NCBI RefSeq assembly: GCF_023195515.1 | Contig: NZ_JALPKR020000002.1 | Location: 4,069,001-4,133,000, forward strand | Direction: 5' to 3' | Source: Variovorax sp. S12S4 | GTDB lineage: Bacteria > Pseudomonadota > Gammaproteobacteria > Burkholderiales > Burkholderiaceae_C | DNA: 64,000 bases | Part shown: positions 45,526 through 63,830 of the stretch, piece after piece | Numbering within the stretch: the stretch's first letter is position 1 | Layout: every line of letters starts with the position of its first letter | Translations under genes and position numbers: made by a program | The notes under the pieces: model-generated | The model's database searches: none | The model's input: the letters and a program-made list of their open reading frames with translations, nothing else | What the model was told of the DNA's origin: nothing

Positions 45526-45846
45526 ATGGACTTCGAAGGCATCTACTGCTTTGACACGGCGAGCGTCCGCTTCGCGATTTATCCGGACGGTCCCGACGGC
45601 GCGCGGATCATCGCGCAAATTTCAGAAGAAACCCTGCACGACGTGTTCGGCACCAGGAACCTCGGCGACCAGTTGCTCGACACCTGCAGGACGCACTTCG
45701 ACGACATTGGCGCCGCCGCGCTCAAGCGGTACCGGGCCAACCCCAACCAGGCCATCAACCTGACCGTGGATGACTTCTCCCGGCGCATTCTTCCGCGCGC
45801 CGCGGGCGTGCAGGGCGCATGGCCGGCAGCCTCGCTCGCGGCCTGA
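45526..45846 (+). CDS. DUF1488-like small protein
   Basis: 106 aa, starting MDFEGIYCFDTASVRFAIYP. The opening aromatic strands, ARIIAQISEETLHDVFG and the central helix resemble DUF1488 proteins, a small family of unknown function. AGGAG lies 8 bases before the ATG at 45526. It is followed within 5 bp by a strong intrinsic terminator. The assignment rests on general pattern, so confidence is moderate. Confidence 0.65.
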   Translation: MDFEGIYCFDTASVRFAIYPDGPDGARIIAQISEETLHDVFGTRNLGDQLLDTCRTHFDDIGAAALKRYRANPNQAINLTVDDFSRRILPRAAGVQGAWPAASLAA

Positions 45847-45850
45847 AATA

Positions 45851-45876
45851 GCCGCGCCCGGCGCGCGGCCATTTTT
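45851..45876 (+). terminator. Intrinsic terminator after the DUF1488-like gene
   Basis: Perfect 7-bp stem GCCGCGC / GCGCGGC with a 5-nt loop, followed two bases later by TTTTT. It isolates the upstream genes from glgB. Confidence 0.8.
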
Positions 45877-45990
45877 CGTCCCTCATCGCGTTATGGGGAA
45901 CTCTCCGACACGGCAAGGAGGCTTCAGCCTTACCCGCCGGGCCCGAATTCTTTGCAAATTGTGAGCTCAGGCCGTTGGGTTGACGAGAGC

Positions 45991-46006
45991 GTGTTCCTTT
46001 GAACAC
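45991..46006. promoter_or_regulatory. Perfect inverted repeat upstream of glgB, candidate operator
   Basis: GTGTTC-CTTT-GAACAC, perfect 6-bp arms, centred 44 bp before the glgB GTG. A TTGACG hexamer (45980-45985) lies just upstream, so a bound regulator would sit over the -10 region. The regulator is unknown. Confidence 0.5.
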
Positions 46007-46041
46007 CCGGTCGCTGGCCTTCAAGCAAGCAAGGAACACCG

Positions 46042-47936
<1,895 letters not shown>

Positions 47937-47940
<4 letters not shown>

Positions 47941-49988
47941 AAAAATTGTTCGCAACCCCGCAGACGCCCGCAGCTTCGAGAATCCCCGAGATGAGCGACG
48001 GCAACCGCCGCGCCGTGGTCGATGCCGTCTTGCCGGCGGTGGACAACGGCCGCTTCCCGGTGAAATGCATCGTGGGCGAAATGGTGCATGTGAAGGCGCA
48101 CTGCTTTACCGACGGCCACGACGTGCTGCGCGTGGTGCTTTGCTGGCGGCCGCACGACAAGACCGAGTTCCGCGAAGTGCCGATGAAGCCGCTCGTCAAC
48201 GACGTGTGGGAGGCCGCGTTTTCGCCGCCCGCGCTGGGGCGCTACTTCTACACCGTGGTTGCATGGGTCGACCCCTTCGAATCGTGGCGCAGCGAAATGG
48301 CGCGGCGTGTGGACGCCGACGACGTGCGCATCGCATCGCAGGTGGGCGCGCTCGAGGTGGCCGCGGCCGCCGAGCGGGCCGAGGGCACGGACCGGCAGGC
48401 GCTTGCGCGCTGGGCCACCGAGCTCGATGCCGTGGCCGCGCACCCGGCCACGGAGGTGTCGACCCTGAAGGCACTGGCGCTGGACGAAGAGCTGGCCATG
48501 CTCGCGCGCCGCCACCCCGACCGCCGGCACCAGGTGCGCTATGCGGTCGAGCTGCCGCTGGAGGCCGAGCGCGAGCGTGCGCGCTTCAGCACCTGGTACG
48601 AGCTGTTCCCTCGCTCCGCCGGCACCACGCCCGGCGTGCACGGCACCTTCAAGGACGTGGAGGCCCGCCTACCGGCCATCGCGGCCATGGGCTTCGACGT
48701 GCTTTACTTTCCGCCGATTCATCCGATCGGCCGCGTACAGCGCAAAGGCCCCAACAATGCGCTGACCAGCGGCCCCGACGACGTGGGTAGCCCCTGGGCC
48801 ATCGGCGCCGCGGAGGGCGGGCACAAGTCGATTCTTCCCGCGCTTGGCACGGCGGAAGATTTTCGGCACCTGTATGCGCAGGCCACCGCGCACGGGCTGG
48901 AGATTGCACTGGACATCGCGTTCCAGTGCGCGCCCGACCACCCCTATGTGAAGGCGCACCCCGACTGGTTCCGGTGGCGGCCCGACGGCAGCGTGCAATA
49001 CGCGGAGAACCCGCCCAAGAAGTACCAGGACATCTATCCCTTCAACTTCGAAAGCGAAGACTGGCGCGGCCTGTGGGTGGAGCTGCGCAGCGTGATCGAG
49101 CACTGGATCGGCGAGGGCGTGCGCATCTTCCGGGTGGACAACCCGCACACCAAGGCCTTTCCGTTCTGGGAATGGGCCATCGGGGAGATACGGCGCGAGC
49201 ATCCCGAGGTGATCTTCCTTGCCGAGGCTTTCACGCGGCCCAAGGTGATGCACCGGCTGGCAAAGCTGGGCTTTTCGCAGTCGTACACCTACTTCACCTG
49301 GCGCAACACCAAGCAGGAGCTCACCGAATATTTCACCGAGCTTTCGACCGCGCCGGGCGTCGACTACTTCAGGCCCAACGTGTGGCCGAACACACCCGAC
49401 ATCCTGCACGAGCAATTGCAGGGCGGAGAGCCCTCGGTGTACATGGCGCGGCTGGTGCTGGCCGCCACGCTGTCGGCCAACTACGGCATCTACGGGCCGG
49501 CTTTCGAACTGCGCGAGCACCTGCCGCGCTCGCCCGGCAGCGAGGAATACCTCGACTCCGAGAAATACCAGCTGCGGCACTGGAACCACGACGACCCCGG
49601 CAGCCTGGCGCCCTTCATCGCCCGGGTGAACCGCATCCGCCGCGAGAACCCGGCGCTGCAATGGGACCGGAGCCTGCGCTTTCTGCAGATCGACAACGAC
49701 CAGCTGCTGGCCTATGCCAAGGTGTCCGAGAGCGGCGACAACGTGATCGTGACCGTGGTGAACCTGGACCCGCACAACGTGCAGTCGGGCTGGCTCCAGT
49801 TCGATCCGCAAAGCGCCGGCATCGACAGTTCGCGCGCGTTCCAGATGCATGACCTGCTGAGTGGGCAGAGGTTTACCTGGCAGGGTGGATGGCACTACAT
49901 ACGCCTCGATCCGCACAGCGTGCCCGCGCACATCTTCGTCGTCCGGCGGCGCCATGGCGACGAGCGCGACTTCGACTACTTTCTGTGA
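47937..49988 (+). CDS. glgE: Alpha-1,4-glucan:maltose-1-phosphate maltosyltransferase
   Basis: 683 aa; extends linear alpha-glucan using maltose-1-phosphate. N-terminal beta domain ([19 protein letters not shown]), then a GH13_3 barrel: [55 protein letters not shown] (nucleophile Asp), [20 protein letters not shown] (Glu). The glgE-specific NPHTK and insert sequences are present. It starts inside the glgB stop and ends 10 bp before the treS-maltokinase gene, which supplies its substrate. Confidence 0.95.
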
Positions 49989-49998
49989 GGCCGCCACC

Positions 49999-53328
<3,330 letters not shown>

Positions 53329-53386
53329 TGCTTGCATCGCATTCGCCGCTTTTGTCCGCAACCGCATTCACGCACCGGAGAGACTC

Positions 53387-54142
53387 ATGGACCGATTTGG
53401 CATTCACCTGGAGCCGCTGAACGCAATGCTCTACCAGGTTGGGGCCTTCGTGCCTCGCCTGGCCATTGCACTCGTCGTGGTGCTCGCCGGCTGGCTTATC
53501 GCCAAAACTGTGCGCTTTGCCGTTACCAAGGCATTGCGCGCCATCAACTTCAACGTGCTGACGGAGCGCGCCGGGCTGGACAACTTCTTGCGCCAGGGCG
53601 GGTGGGGCGGCGACACCAGCAGCCTGTTCGGCGTGCTGGCCTACTGGCTCGTCATTCTTGCGGCACTGCTGGTGGCGTTCAACGGCCTGGGGCTGAGCTA
53701 CATCGCCGACCTGCTCGGGCGCGTGGTGTGGTTTGTGCCGAACCTGTTCGTCGCCTTGCTGGTGCTGGCCTTCGGATCGTATTTCGCCCGCTTCGTGGGA
53801 GAGGCGGTGTCGAGCTACTTTCGCGGCGCGCAGATGCGCGATGCCGTGCTGCTGGGGCAGATTGCGCGCTATGCGGTCATGGCCTTCGTCATCTTGATTG
53901 CGCTGGACCAGATCAAGGTGGGCGGCGACATCGTGCGCGAGAGCTTCCTGGTGGTGCTGGCGGGCGTGGTGTTTGCGCTGGCCCTGGCCTTCGGGCTGGC
54001 GGGCAAGGACTGGGCCGCGGCGCAGATCGAGCGCTGGTGGCCGCGCACGCCCCAGGACAAGAGCACCACCACCACGACAACACCGACGATCGTCGTCGAG
54101 CCCAGCAAAGGCAGCTCGCCGGGCGAGCGGCCGCCGCGCTGA
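53387..54142 (+). CDS. MscS-like transmembrane-helix protein (no beta domain)
   Basis: 251 aa with five hydrophobic segments (VGAFVPRLAIALVVVLAGWL first). It carries two copies of the conserved MscS-type pore-like helix repeat (LVVLAGVVFALALAFGLAGK near the end, with the preceding LIALDQIKVGGDIV), but lacks the soluble MscS beta domain and ends in a Thr/Pro-rich tail. It belongs to the mini-MscS or conserved-TM-helix group. GGAGAG precedes the ATG at 53387. It sits in the middle of the trehalose-glucan operon, so a link to osmotic release is attractive but inferred. Confidence 0.8.
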   Translation: MDRFGIHLEPLNAMLYQVGAFVPRLAIALVVVLAGWLIAKTVRFAVTKALRAINFNVLTERAGLDNFLRQGGWGGDTSSLFGVLAYWLVILAALLVAFNGLGLSYIADLLGRVVWFVPNLFVALLVLAFGSYFARFVGEAVSSYFRGAQMRDAVLLGQIARYAVMAFVILIALDQIKVGGDIVRESFLVVLAGVVFALALAFGLAGKDWAAAQIERWWPRTPQDKSTTTTTTPTIVVEPSKGSSPGERPPR

Positions 54143-54196
54143 GCATCTCTCGCACCTCGCTTTTCTCCTCCGCCTCTTTCTCCCACATTCGAATTG

Positions 54197-56355
<2,159 letters not shown>

Positions 56356-56359
<4 letters not shown>

Positions 56360-58211
56360 AGCGTGCTCATCGCATGCCTTTCGGGGCCACCGTAAGCAGC
56401 GACCGCGGCGTCGACTTTGCACTTTGGGCGCCCTCGGCGGACGGCATCACGCTGGTGCACGCGCCGGATGGAGGCGCGGCTGCGTCGCACGCTATGCAGC
56501 GCGATGCGGACGGCTGGCACCGCCTCACGCTGGCCAATGCGCGCCACGGCGACAGCTATGCCTACCGGCTGGCCGACGGCCTGACCATTCCCGACCCGGC
56601 CTCGCGCTACAACCCGGACGACGTTCATGGCCCGAGCCGCATCGTCGACCCGGGCCGCTTCGAATGGACCGACACGGACTGGCGCGGCCGACCCTGGCAT
56701 GAAGCCGTGGTCTACGAACTCCACGTGGGCACCTTCACCGAAGAGGGCACCTTCCAGGCTGCGCGCGAGCGCATCGGCGAACTGGCCGAGCTGGGCATCA
56801 CCGCCATTGAGCTCATGCCGCTGGCGGACTTTCCGGGCGCGCGCAACTGGGGCTATGACGGCGTGCTGCAGTTCGCGCCCGACGCCAGCTACGGAACGCC
56901 GGACGACCTCAAGGCGCTGGTCAATGCCGCGCACGGGCTCGGCCTCATGGTGCTGGTCGACGTGGTCTACAACCACTTCGGGCCGGAGGGCAACTACCTG
57001 CACGCGTGCTGCCCCGAGTTCTTCAACGCGGCGGAGCGCACGCCCTGGGGGCCGCCATCAACTTCGACGGCGACCAGTCGCGCACCGTGCGCGACTTCTT
57101 CATCCACAACGCGTTGTATTGGATCGAAGAGTTCCACATCGACGGCCTGCGCATGGATGCGATCCACGCCATTCGCGATTCGTCAGAAAAGCACATCGTC
57201 CAGGAAATCCGCGAGGCGCTGAACAACGGCCCCGCACGCGAGAGGCGTGTGCACCTGGTGCTGGAGAACGACGCCAACCTGGCCTCGCTGCTGGCGCGCG
57301 ACGGCGCTGGCCTGCCGGTGGCGGGCACCGCGCAATGGAACGACGACCTTCACCATGCGGCGCATGTGCTGACGACCGGCGAGCGCGACGGCTACTACGC
57401 GGACTATGCCGACGACCCCGCGTGCCGCCTTGCGCGCGCGCTGGCCGAAGGCTTCATCTACCAGGGCCAGCCGTCGGCCTTCCGCGGCGGGGAGCTGCGC
57501 GGCGAACCCAGCACGCAGTTGCCCTCGACCGCTTTCGTGTCTTACCTGCAGACCCACGACCAGGTCGGCAACCGTGCATTCGGCGAACGCATCCATGCCA
57601 TGGGCGACCCGGCGCTGGTGCGTGCCGCGTTTGCCTGCGTGCTGCTATCGCCGCATGTGCCGATGCTCTTCATGGGCGATGAATTCGCGGCCTCGTCGCC
57701 GTTCCTGTACTTCTGCGATTTCGGTCCGGAGCTGGCTTCCGCCGTGGCGGAGGGGAGGCGCTCGGAATTCGGCGGCTTTGCCGCGTTTGCCGACGAAGCG
57801 GCGCGCGCCCGCATTCCCGACCCGAATGCCGAGGAGACCTTTGCCGCCTCGAAGCTCCGGTGGCGCGAGCGCGGCACGCAACCGCACTTCGCGCGGCTGT
57901 GCGAAATGCAGCAACTGCTCGAGGCGCGCCACCGCATGCTGGTGCCGCACCTGGCCGGTGCCCGCCACGCCGGAAGCCATCGCTGCGAAAACGGCGTCGT
58001 GCAGGTGCAGTGGGATCTGGCGAGCACCGTGGCCGGCGAGCCGGCCAAGCGCCTTCACCTGCTGGCCAACTTCGGTGCGCAATCCGCCACGCAAGCCGCG
58101 GCACCGCCCGGTGCGGCGGTCTACAGCTCAGGGGCTGCTGCGGAGGCGACGGGCCTGCGGCTGGAGCGCGGCGCCGTGCACGCAACGCTGGAGGACGTGG
58201 CCGGTGGTTGA
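56356..58211 (+). CDS. treZ: Malto-oligosyltrehalose trehalohydrolase, one frameshift
   Basis: About 618 aa after repair. CBM48-like N-terminus (FALWAPSADGITLVHAPDGG), PWHEAVVYELHVGTFTEEGT, LVDVVYNHFGPEGNYLH, then after the break IDGLRMDAIHAIRDSSEKHI (nucleophile Asp), VLENDANLASLL (Glu), QTHDQVGNRAFGERI (His-Asp). The break is at the G5 run 57047-57051; adding one G gives TPWGAAINFDGDQS, the conserved TreZ sequence. It hydrolyses the terminal trehalose from the TreY product. It starts in the glgX stop and overlaps the malQ-treY gene by 8 bp. Confidence 0.92.
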
Positions 58212-61200
58212 TTCGACCCAGTGGTCCGCCGATGCGCTGGAACGCCTTTGCAGGCACTACGGCATCTCCGCCACCTATTTCGACGCTTTTGGAACGCAGC
58301 GCCACGCCACGCCCGAGAACCTTGCCGCATTGCTGGCCGAGTTTGGTGTGCAGGCGGGTGCGGCACCGGGCGATGTGGCCGAGCCGGCCATACCGCCCGT
58401 GCTGGTTGTCGCGGCGCAGGCGCCGCACTGGAGCGTGCACCTGCCGCGGCAAGGCCATCTTGCGGGCAAGCTTCGCTGGCAATTGCGCGATGAAGAAGGC
58501 CGCCTGAGTGATGGCGAAGCCGATGCGCACGCACTGCACGACGGCGGCTGCGTCCTGCACCTGGGCGAGTCGCTCGCGCCCGGCTACCACTGGCTGCGGA
58601 TCGATGGCCTGGACGGCGAAACCATGGTCGTCGCGTCTCCCGGGCGCTGCTACCGCCCGCCGGCTGTGCGCGACGGCGGCCGTGTGTGGGGGCCGGCGGT
58701 GCAGCTGTATGCGCTGCGCTCGCCGCGCAACTGGGGCATCGGCGATTTCACGGACCTGGACACGCTCATCGACAGCATGGCCGGGCAGGGCGCCGATGTG
58801 GTCGGGCTGAACCCGCTGCATGCGCTGTTCCCTACAGACCCGCAGCGCGCCAGCCCCTACAGCCCTTCGTCCCGGCAGCGGCTCAACGTGCTGTACATCG
58901 ATGTCGAGGCGGTGGATGATTTCGCCGCCTGCGAGCCCGCGCGCCGCCGTGTGGAATCGCCCGAGTTCCAGGCGAGGCTGGCCGCGCTGCGCGAGGCGCC
59001 GCTGGTGGACCATGCCGGCGTGGCCGCTGCCAAGTTCGAAGTGCTCGAGCTGCTTTTCGATCACTTCCAGAACGCACCATCTTTTGCGCGCCGGTGGCCC
59101 GGACGCAGCGGGCAAGGCCCTTCTCGACTTCGTTGCCGAGCAGGGCGAGCCGCTCCGTCGCCATGCGCTGTTCGAAGCGCTGCAGGCCCACTTTGCGGCG
59201 GCAGACCCGCAATGCTGGGGTTGGCTCGTGTGGCCGGAGGCCTACCGTGACATCGGCTCGCCCGCGGTGCAAGAGTTTGCGGCCCAGCATGCCGACCGCC
59301 TGCAGTACCACCAATACCTGCAATGGTTGGCCGAGCGCCAGCTCGCGCGCGCGGGCGCTCGCTGCGAGGCGCTAGGCATGGGCATCGGCCTGTACCTGGA
59401 CCTGGCCGTTTCAGTAGATCGCGGCGGCTCCGACGCGTGGGGCGCGCAGCATTGCTTTGCCGTGGGTGCCAGCATCGGCGCGCCGCCGGACGAGTTCAAC
59501 CCGGCCGGGCAGAACTGGGGCCTGCCGCCGCTGCGGCCGGACCGCCTGCGCGCCAACCACTACCAGCCCTTCGTGCAGATGCTGCGCGAGAACATGCGCC
59601 ATGCGGGCGCGCTGCGCATCGACCACGTCATGGGGCTGATGCGCCTGTTCTGGATTCCACCAGGCCGCACCGCCCACGACGGCGCGTACGTGCGCTACGC
59701 GGTCGATGAGATGCTCGCCATCGTGGCCCTGGAGAGCCATCGGCACCGCTGCATGGTCGTCGGCGAAGACCTGGGCACGGTCGAAGACGCAATGCGCGAT
59801 GCGCTCGCGCGTGCCGACGTGCTGTCTTACCGGCTGCTCTATTTCGAAAAGCAGGGCAGCGGGTTCACGCCGCCCGCGGCATACCCGCCCGCGGCATTGG
59901 TTGCCATCAGCACGCACGACCTTGCCACGCTCACAGGCTGGTGGTCGGGGCACGACCTTCGGCTGCGGCTGGCGTTGGGCCTTTTTCCCGACCCCGGGCT
60001 GTTCGACAAGCAACTGCTCGACCGGGCGCAGGAACGCATCCGGCTGATGCTGGCGGTGCGCGAGGCGGGGCTGCTGTCGGACGACGAGGCCGCGCAGGCA
60101 CTGGCGTTCGCAACGCCTTCGCCGCGGGCCATGCAGGCAATTCATGCGTTCCTGGCGGCGGCGCCTTCGGCGCTGATGGTGTTCCAGCTGGAAGACGTGG
60201 CAGGCGAAGTCGAGCAGGCCAACATGCCCGGCACGGTCGATACGCATCCCAACTGGCGACGCAAGCTTTCGTCGCCGGTGGAGGCGCTGGCCGCGAGCGA
60301 TGCCATGCAAGGCCTGGCCGGGCACCTGCGCGCGGCGCGGCCTAGACGCAGCGCAAGCGCGGAGCCGGCGCCGCTTCTGCAGGCGCGCGTGCCGCGGGCC
60401 ACCTACCGCCTGCAGTTCCACAAGGGCTTCAGCTTCGACGATGCCATTCGCGTGCTGCCTTACCTGGCGCAGCTCGGCGTGAGCCATGTGTACTGCTCGC
60501 CCATTCAGCGGGCCCGCGCGGGCAGCACCCACGGCTACGACGTGGTGGCCCATGCGGAGATCAACCCCGAGCTTGGCGGCGCCGAAGGCTTCGCGCGCTT
60601 TGTCGAGGCGCTGCAGGCCAACGGCCTCGGGCAGCTGCTCGACATGGTGCCCAACCACATGGGCGTGCTCGGTGCCGACAACGCGTGGTGGATGGACGTG
60701 CTGGAGAACGGCCCGGCCTCGCTCTTCGCGCAGTATTTCGACATCGACTGGCAGCCGCTCAACGAGGAGCTGACCGGCAAGGTGCTGCTGCCGGTGCTAG
60801 GCGGCCACTACGGCGAGGTGCTCTCCAGCGGCGACCTGGTGCTGCATTTCGAAGCGGCGCAGGGGGAGCTTTGCGCTGCGCTACTTCGACCACCGGTTTC
60901 CGCTCGCGCCCGAAAGCTATCCGGTGGTGCTGGGCCGCGCGCTGCCGCATCTCAGAGACCCGGCGCTTGCGGCGGAGCTCGCCAGTCTTGCGACAGCCTT
61001 CGGCCACCTGCCGGCCCGTCATGCGAAAGCGCCTTCAGAGCGCACGGAGCGCGTGCGCGACAAGGAGCTGTTCAAGGCCCGCCTTGCGCAGCTGGTGCAG
61101 GCGCATCCCGCGCTGGCGCGCGCCGTGCTCGCTGCGGTGGCCGAACTCAACCTGGCATCGGACAACGCGCGCGACGAGCTGCACCGGCTCATCGAGGTGC

Positions 61201-63251
61201 AGGCCTACCGGCTTGCGTACTGGCGTGTGGCGGCAGACGAAATCAACTACCGGCGCTTCTTCGACATCAACGACCTGGCGGCGGTGCGCATGGAGCGCGA
61301 CGAGGTCTTCGAGGCCACGCAGTCCTTTGCGCTGGACCTGGCCGCGGCCGGCGTGGTGGACGGCCTGCGCATCGATCACCCCGACGGGTTGTACGACCCC
61401 GCGCGCTACTTCAGGCAACTGCAGGAAGGCTACGCGCGCCGCGCCGGCATCGTGCTGCCGGCCCCGGGGGCCGACGGCAGGCCTCAGCGCCCGCTGTATG
61501 TGGTCGCCGAGAAAATCGCCGCCTCCGAAGAAGAAGTGCCCGTTGAATGGCATGTGCACGGCACCACCGGCTACCGTTTTGCCAACGTGGCCAACGGCGT
61601 GCTGGTGGACACGGCCGCGGCTGACGCGCTGCGGCAAACCTGGCACCGCTTCACCGGCGATGCGCAAGATTTCGATGCCGTGGCCCGCGCAGGCAAGCAC
61701 GAGGTCATGCGCAGCGCGCTCGCCTCGGAACTGAACGTACTCTCCACCGAGCTGCTGCGAATTGCGCGCGCCGACCGCACCACGCGCGACTACACGCTCA
61801 ACGCGCTGCGCCGCGCACTGGCCGGCGTGGCGGCATGCATGCCGGTGTACCGCACCTATATCGTCGATGCGCCATCGGTGCAGGACGCGCATTTCATCGA
61901 TGCCGCTACGGACGCCGCCGAACGCCAGAGCCTCGATGCCGACCGTTCCATCTTCGCCTTTGTGCGCCGCTCGCTGCGCGGCGAGGCCGCCGAGCGTGCA
62001 ACCCCGGCACTGGCCGAGCGCGTGCGCCGGTTCGCGGTGCGCTTTCAGCAGTTCAGCGCGCCCGTCGCGGCCAAGGGCGTGGAAGACACCGCCTTCTACC
62101 GCTACTTTCCGCTCAGTGCGCTCAACGAGGTGGGCGGCGAGCCCGATCAGTTCGGCTTCGATGTGGATGAGTTCCATACGCTCAGCGCCGACCGTGCGCG
62201 GCACTGGCCGCACACCATGCTCGCCACTTCGACGCATGACAACAAGCGCTCGGAAGATGTGCGCAACCGCATCGACGTGCTCTCGGAAATGCCGGACGAG
62301 TGGCGCGAAGCGCTGGCGCGTTGGCATGCGCTCTGCTGTGGCGGGAACGAGGCTGCGGCGCCTTCGCGCGCGGACGAGTACCTGCTCTACCAGACCCTGC
62401 TCGGCACCTTGCCCTTCGGCGGACTCAGCGCCGAAGCTGCGCCGGCGTATGAACAGCGCGTGCTGCAGTACATGCAAAAGGCCGCACGCGAATCCAAGTC
62501 GCACACGCGCTGGACCCAGCCCGACGCGCAGTACGAAGAGGCGCTGGAGGCCTTGGTACGAAAGATTCTTTCCGATCGTTCGCAAGGCGGCTGCCTTGCC
62601 GACATCCAGCGCATGGCCGATCGCCTCTCATGGTTCGGGGCGTGGAACGGCCTGACGCTGACGCTGCTGAAGTACGCCTCGCCGGGCGTGCCCGATCTGT
62701 ATCAGGGCAGTGAGCTCATCGACCTGAGTTTGGTCGACCCCGACAACCGGCGGCCGGTGGACTATGAACTGCGCAGCAAGCGGCTCGATCAGCTTCAGGC
62801 GATGGCCGGCGAAGCCGATCTGCCGGCGCGGGTGCAGTCGCTCGCCGAGGCACCGCACGATGGGAGCGCAAAGCTCTGGTTCATCTGGCGGATGCTGTCG
62901 CTGCGGCGTGAGCATGCGGAGCTTTTCCGCGACGGCAGCTATGAAGGGCTCACGGTCGAAGGGCCGCTGGCCCGGCATGTGGTGGCCTTTGCGCGGAGGC
63001 ATGAAGGGCGGATGCTGGTGGTGATTGCGGGGCGGTTGTTTGCGGGTGTTGCGCGGGGTGAGGGGCAGGGTGGCGCACCGGTGCTTCCCGGGGCGGATGC
63101 GTGGCGCGGGACGAAGGTTGTGTTGCCTGAGGGGTTTGGAAGTGCGGGGTTGGAGAACGTGTTGAGCGGCGAGTCGCTGGCGGTGAACGGCAATGTGGTT
63201 GTGCTCGACGAGGCGTTTGCCCGGATGCCTTGGGCTGCGTTCAGAGGCTGA
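58204..63251 (+). CDS. malQ-treY: Fused 4-alpha-glucanotransferase and malto-oligosyltrehalose synthase, two frameshifts
   Basis: About 1681 aa after removing two extra bases, one near 59082-59094 and one in the G5 run at 60864-60868 (which restores QGSFALRYFDHRFPLAPESY). First half MalQ (GH77): RSPRNWGIGDFTDLDTLIDS, PYSPSSRQRLNVLYIDVEAV, MRHAGALRIDHVMGLMRLFW (nucleophile), MVVGEDLGTVEDAMRDALA (Glu), AISTHDLATLTGWW. The second half begins about 60390 with TreY (GH13_26): VPRATYRLQFHKGFSFDDAI, DMVPNHMGVLGADNAWW, VDGLRIDHPDGLYDPARYFR, YVVAEKIAASEEEVP, and a C-terminal TSTHDNKRSEDVRNRI region. The GTG at 58204 has GGAGG ten bases upstream. The linker has no stop and no internal start with a ribosome site, so one polypeptide is expected. 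Confidence 0.9.
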
Positions 63252-63380
63252 GCAACCCAGTTCCGACAACCGCGCGACTTGCTGACTCCCAATGAACCGA
63301 CCACCTTCCCGGCATCTGTCCGACATCCTCTCTCCCCAAACTCGCAGACCGTGCCATGAAGAAACTTTCAGGAGAATCTC

Positions 63381-63770
63381 ATGGCTGAATCTCACCAACC
63401 AGTCGACAAGAGCGGATCTCATAGCCCCGGTCACCCCGCGCCTTCGCCGGCAGACTTGAAACAAGCCGCCGACGAATTCACCGAGGGGCCGAACGTCGAG
63501 GCAAGTCCCTGGGAGCTCCAAGCCGCGCGCGGAGAAACACCGCTCGAAGGCAGCCGGGCGGAAAATGCTCTCGACTGGGACGAGTTCCTGGCGCGCTACG
63601 AAGAGTGGAAGGACGCGACCGTTCGCTTCGAGGCCGCCGTTCGCGAGATGAAAGCAGGCTCGGAGCAAGGCCGCTCGCAAGCACAGCAACTTGCGCGCGA
63701 GCTTGCCCGCCTGCACCACGCGTTCATGGAGTCTTCGCAGCCTTACTTCCAGGCGTCGAAGGTCGATTGA
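63381..63770 (+). CDS. Small hypothetical hydrophilic protein
   Basis: 129 aa, starting MAESHQPVDKSGSHSPGHPA. The first 60 residues are polar and disordered-looking; the second half is a long charged helix or coiled coil (DEFLARYEEWKDATVRFEAA, ARELARLHHAFMESSQPYFQ). AGGAG lies 7 bases before the ATG. It begins 129 bp after treY, so probably separate from that operon. The terminator-like hairpin at 63797 follows. No known family is visible. Confidence 0.65.
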   Translation: MAESHQPVDKSGSHSPGHPAPSPADLKQAADEFTEGPNVEASPWELQAARGETPLEGSRAENALDWDEFLARYEEWKDATVRFEAAVREMKAGSEQGRSQAQQLARELARLHHAFMESSQPYFQASKVD

Positions 63771-63796
63771 GGGGCTTCTCTCTGTCGCCCCATGGC

Positions 63797-63816
63797 TCGG
63801 CGGGTGCGCCCGCCGA
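63797..63816. terminator. Hairpin between convergent genes
   Basis: Perfect 8-bp stem TCGGCGGG / CCCGCCGA with loop TGCG, between the stops at 63770 (plus) and 63831 (minus). There is no long T tract; probably a bidirectional terminator. Confidence 0.6.
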
Positions 63817-63830
63817 ACCCCTCTAGCTCT

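Noticed and set aside
45940..45962. GGGCCCGAATTCTTTGC upstream of glgB as a sigma-54 site
   Set aside because: The GG-to-GC spacing is 12, not 10, and the boxes match poorly.
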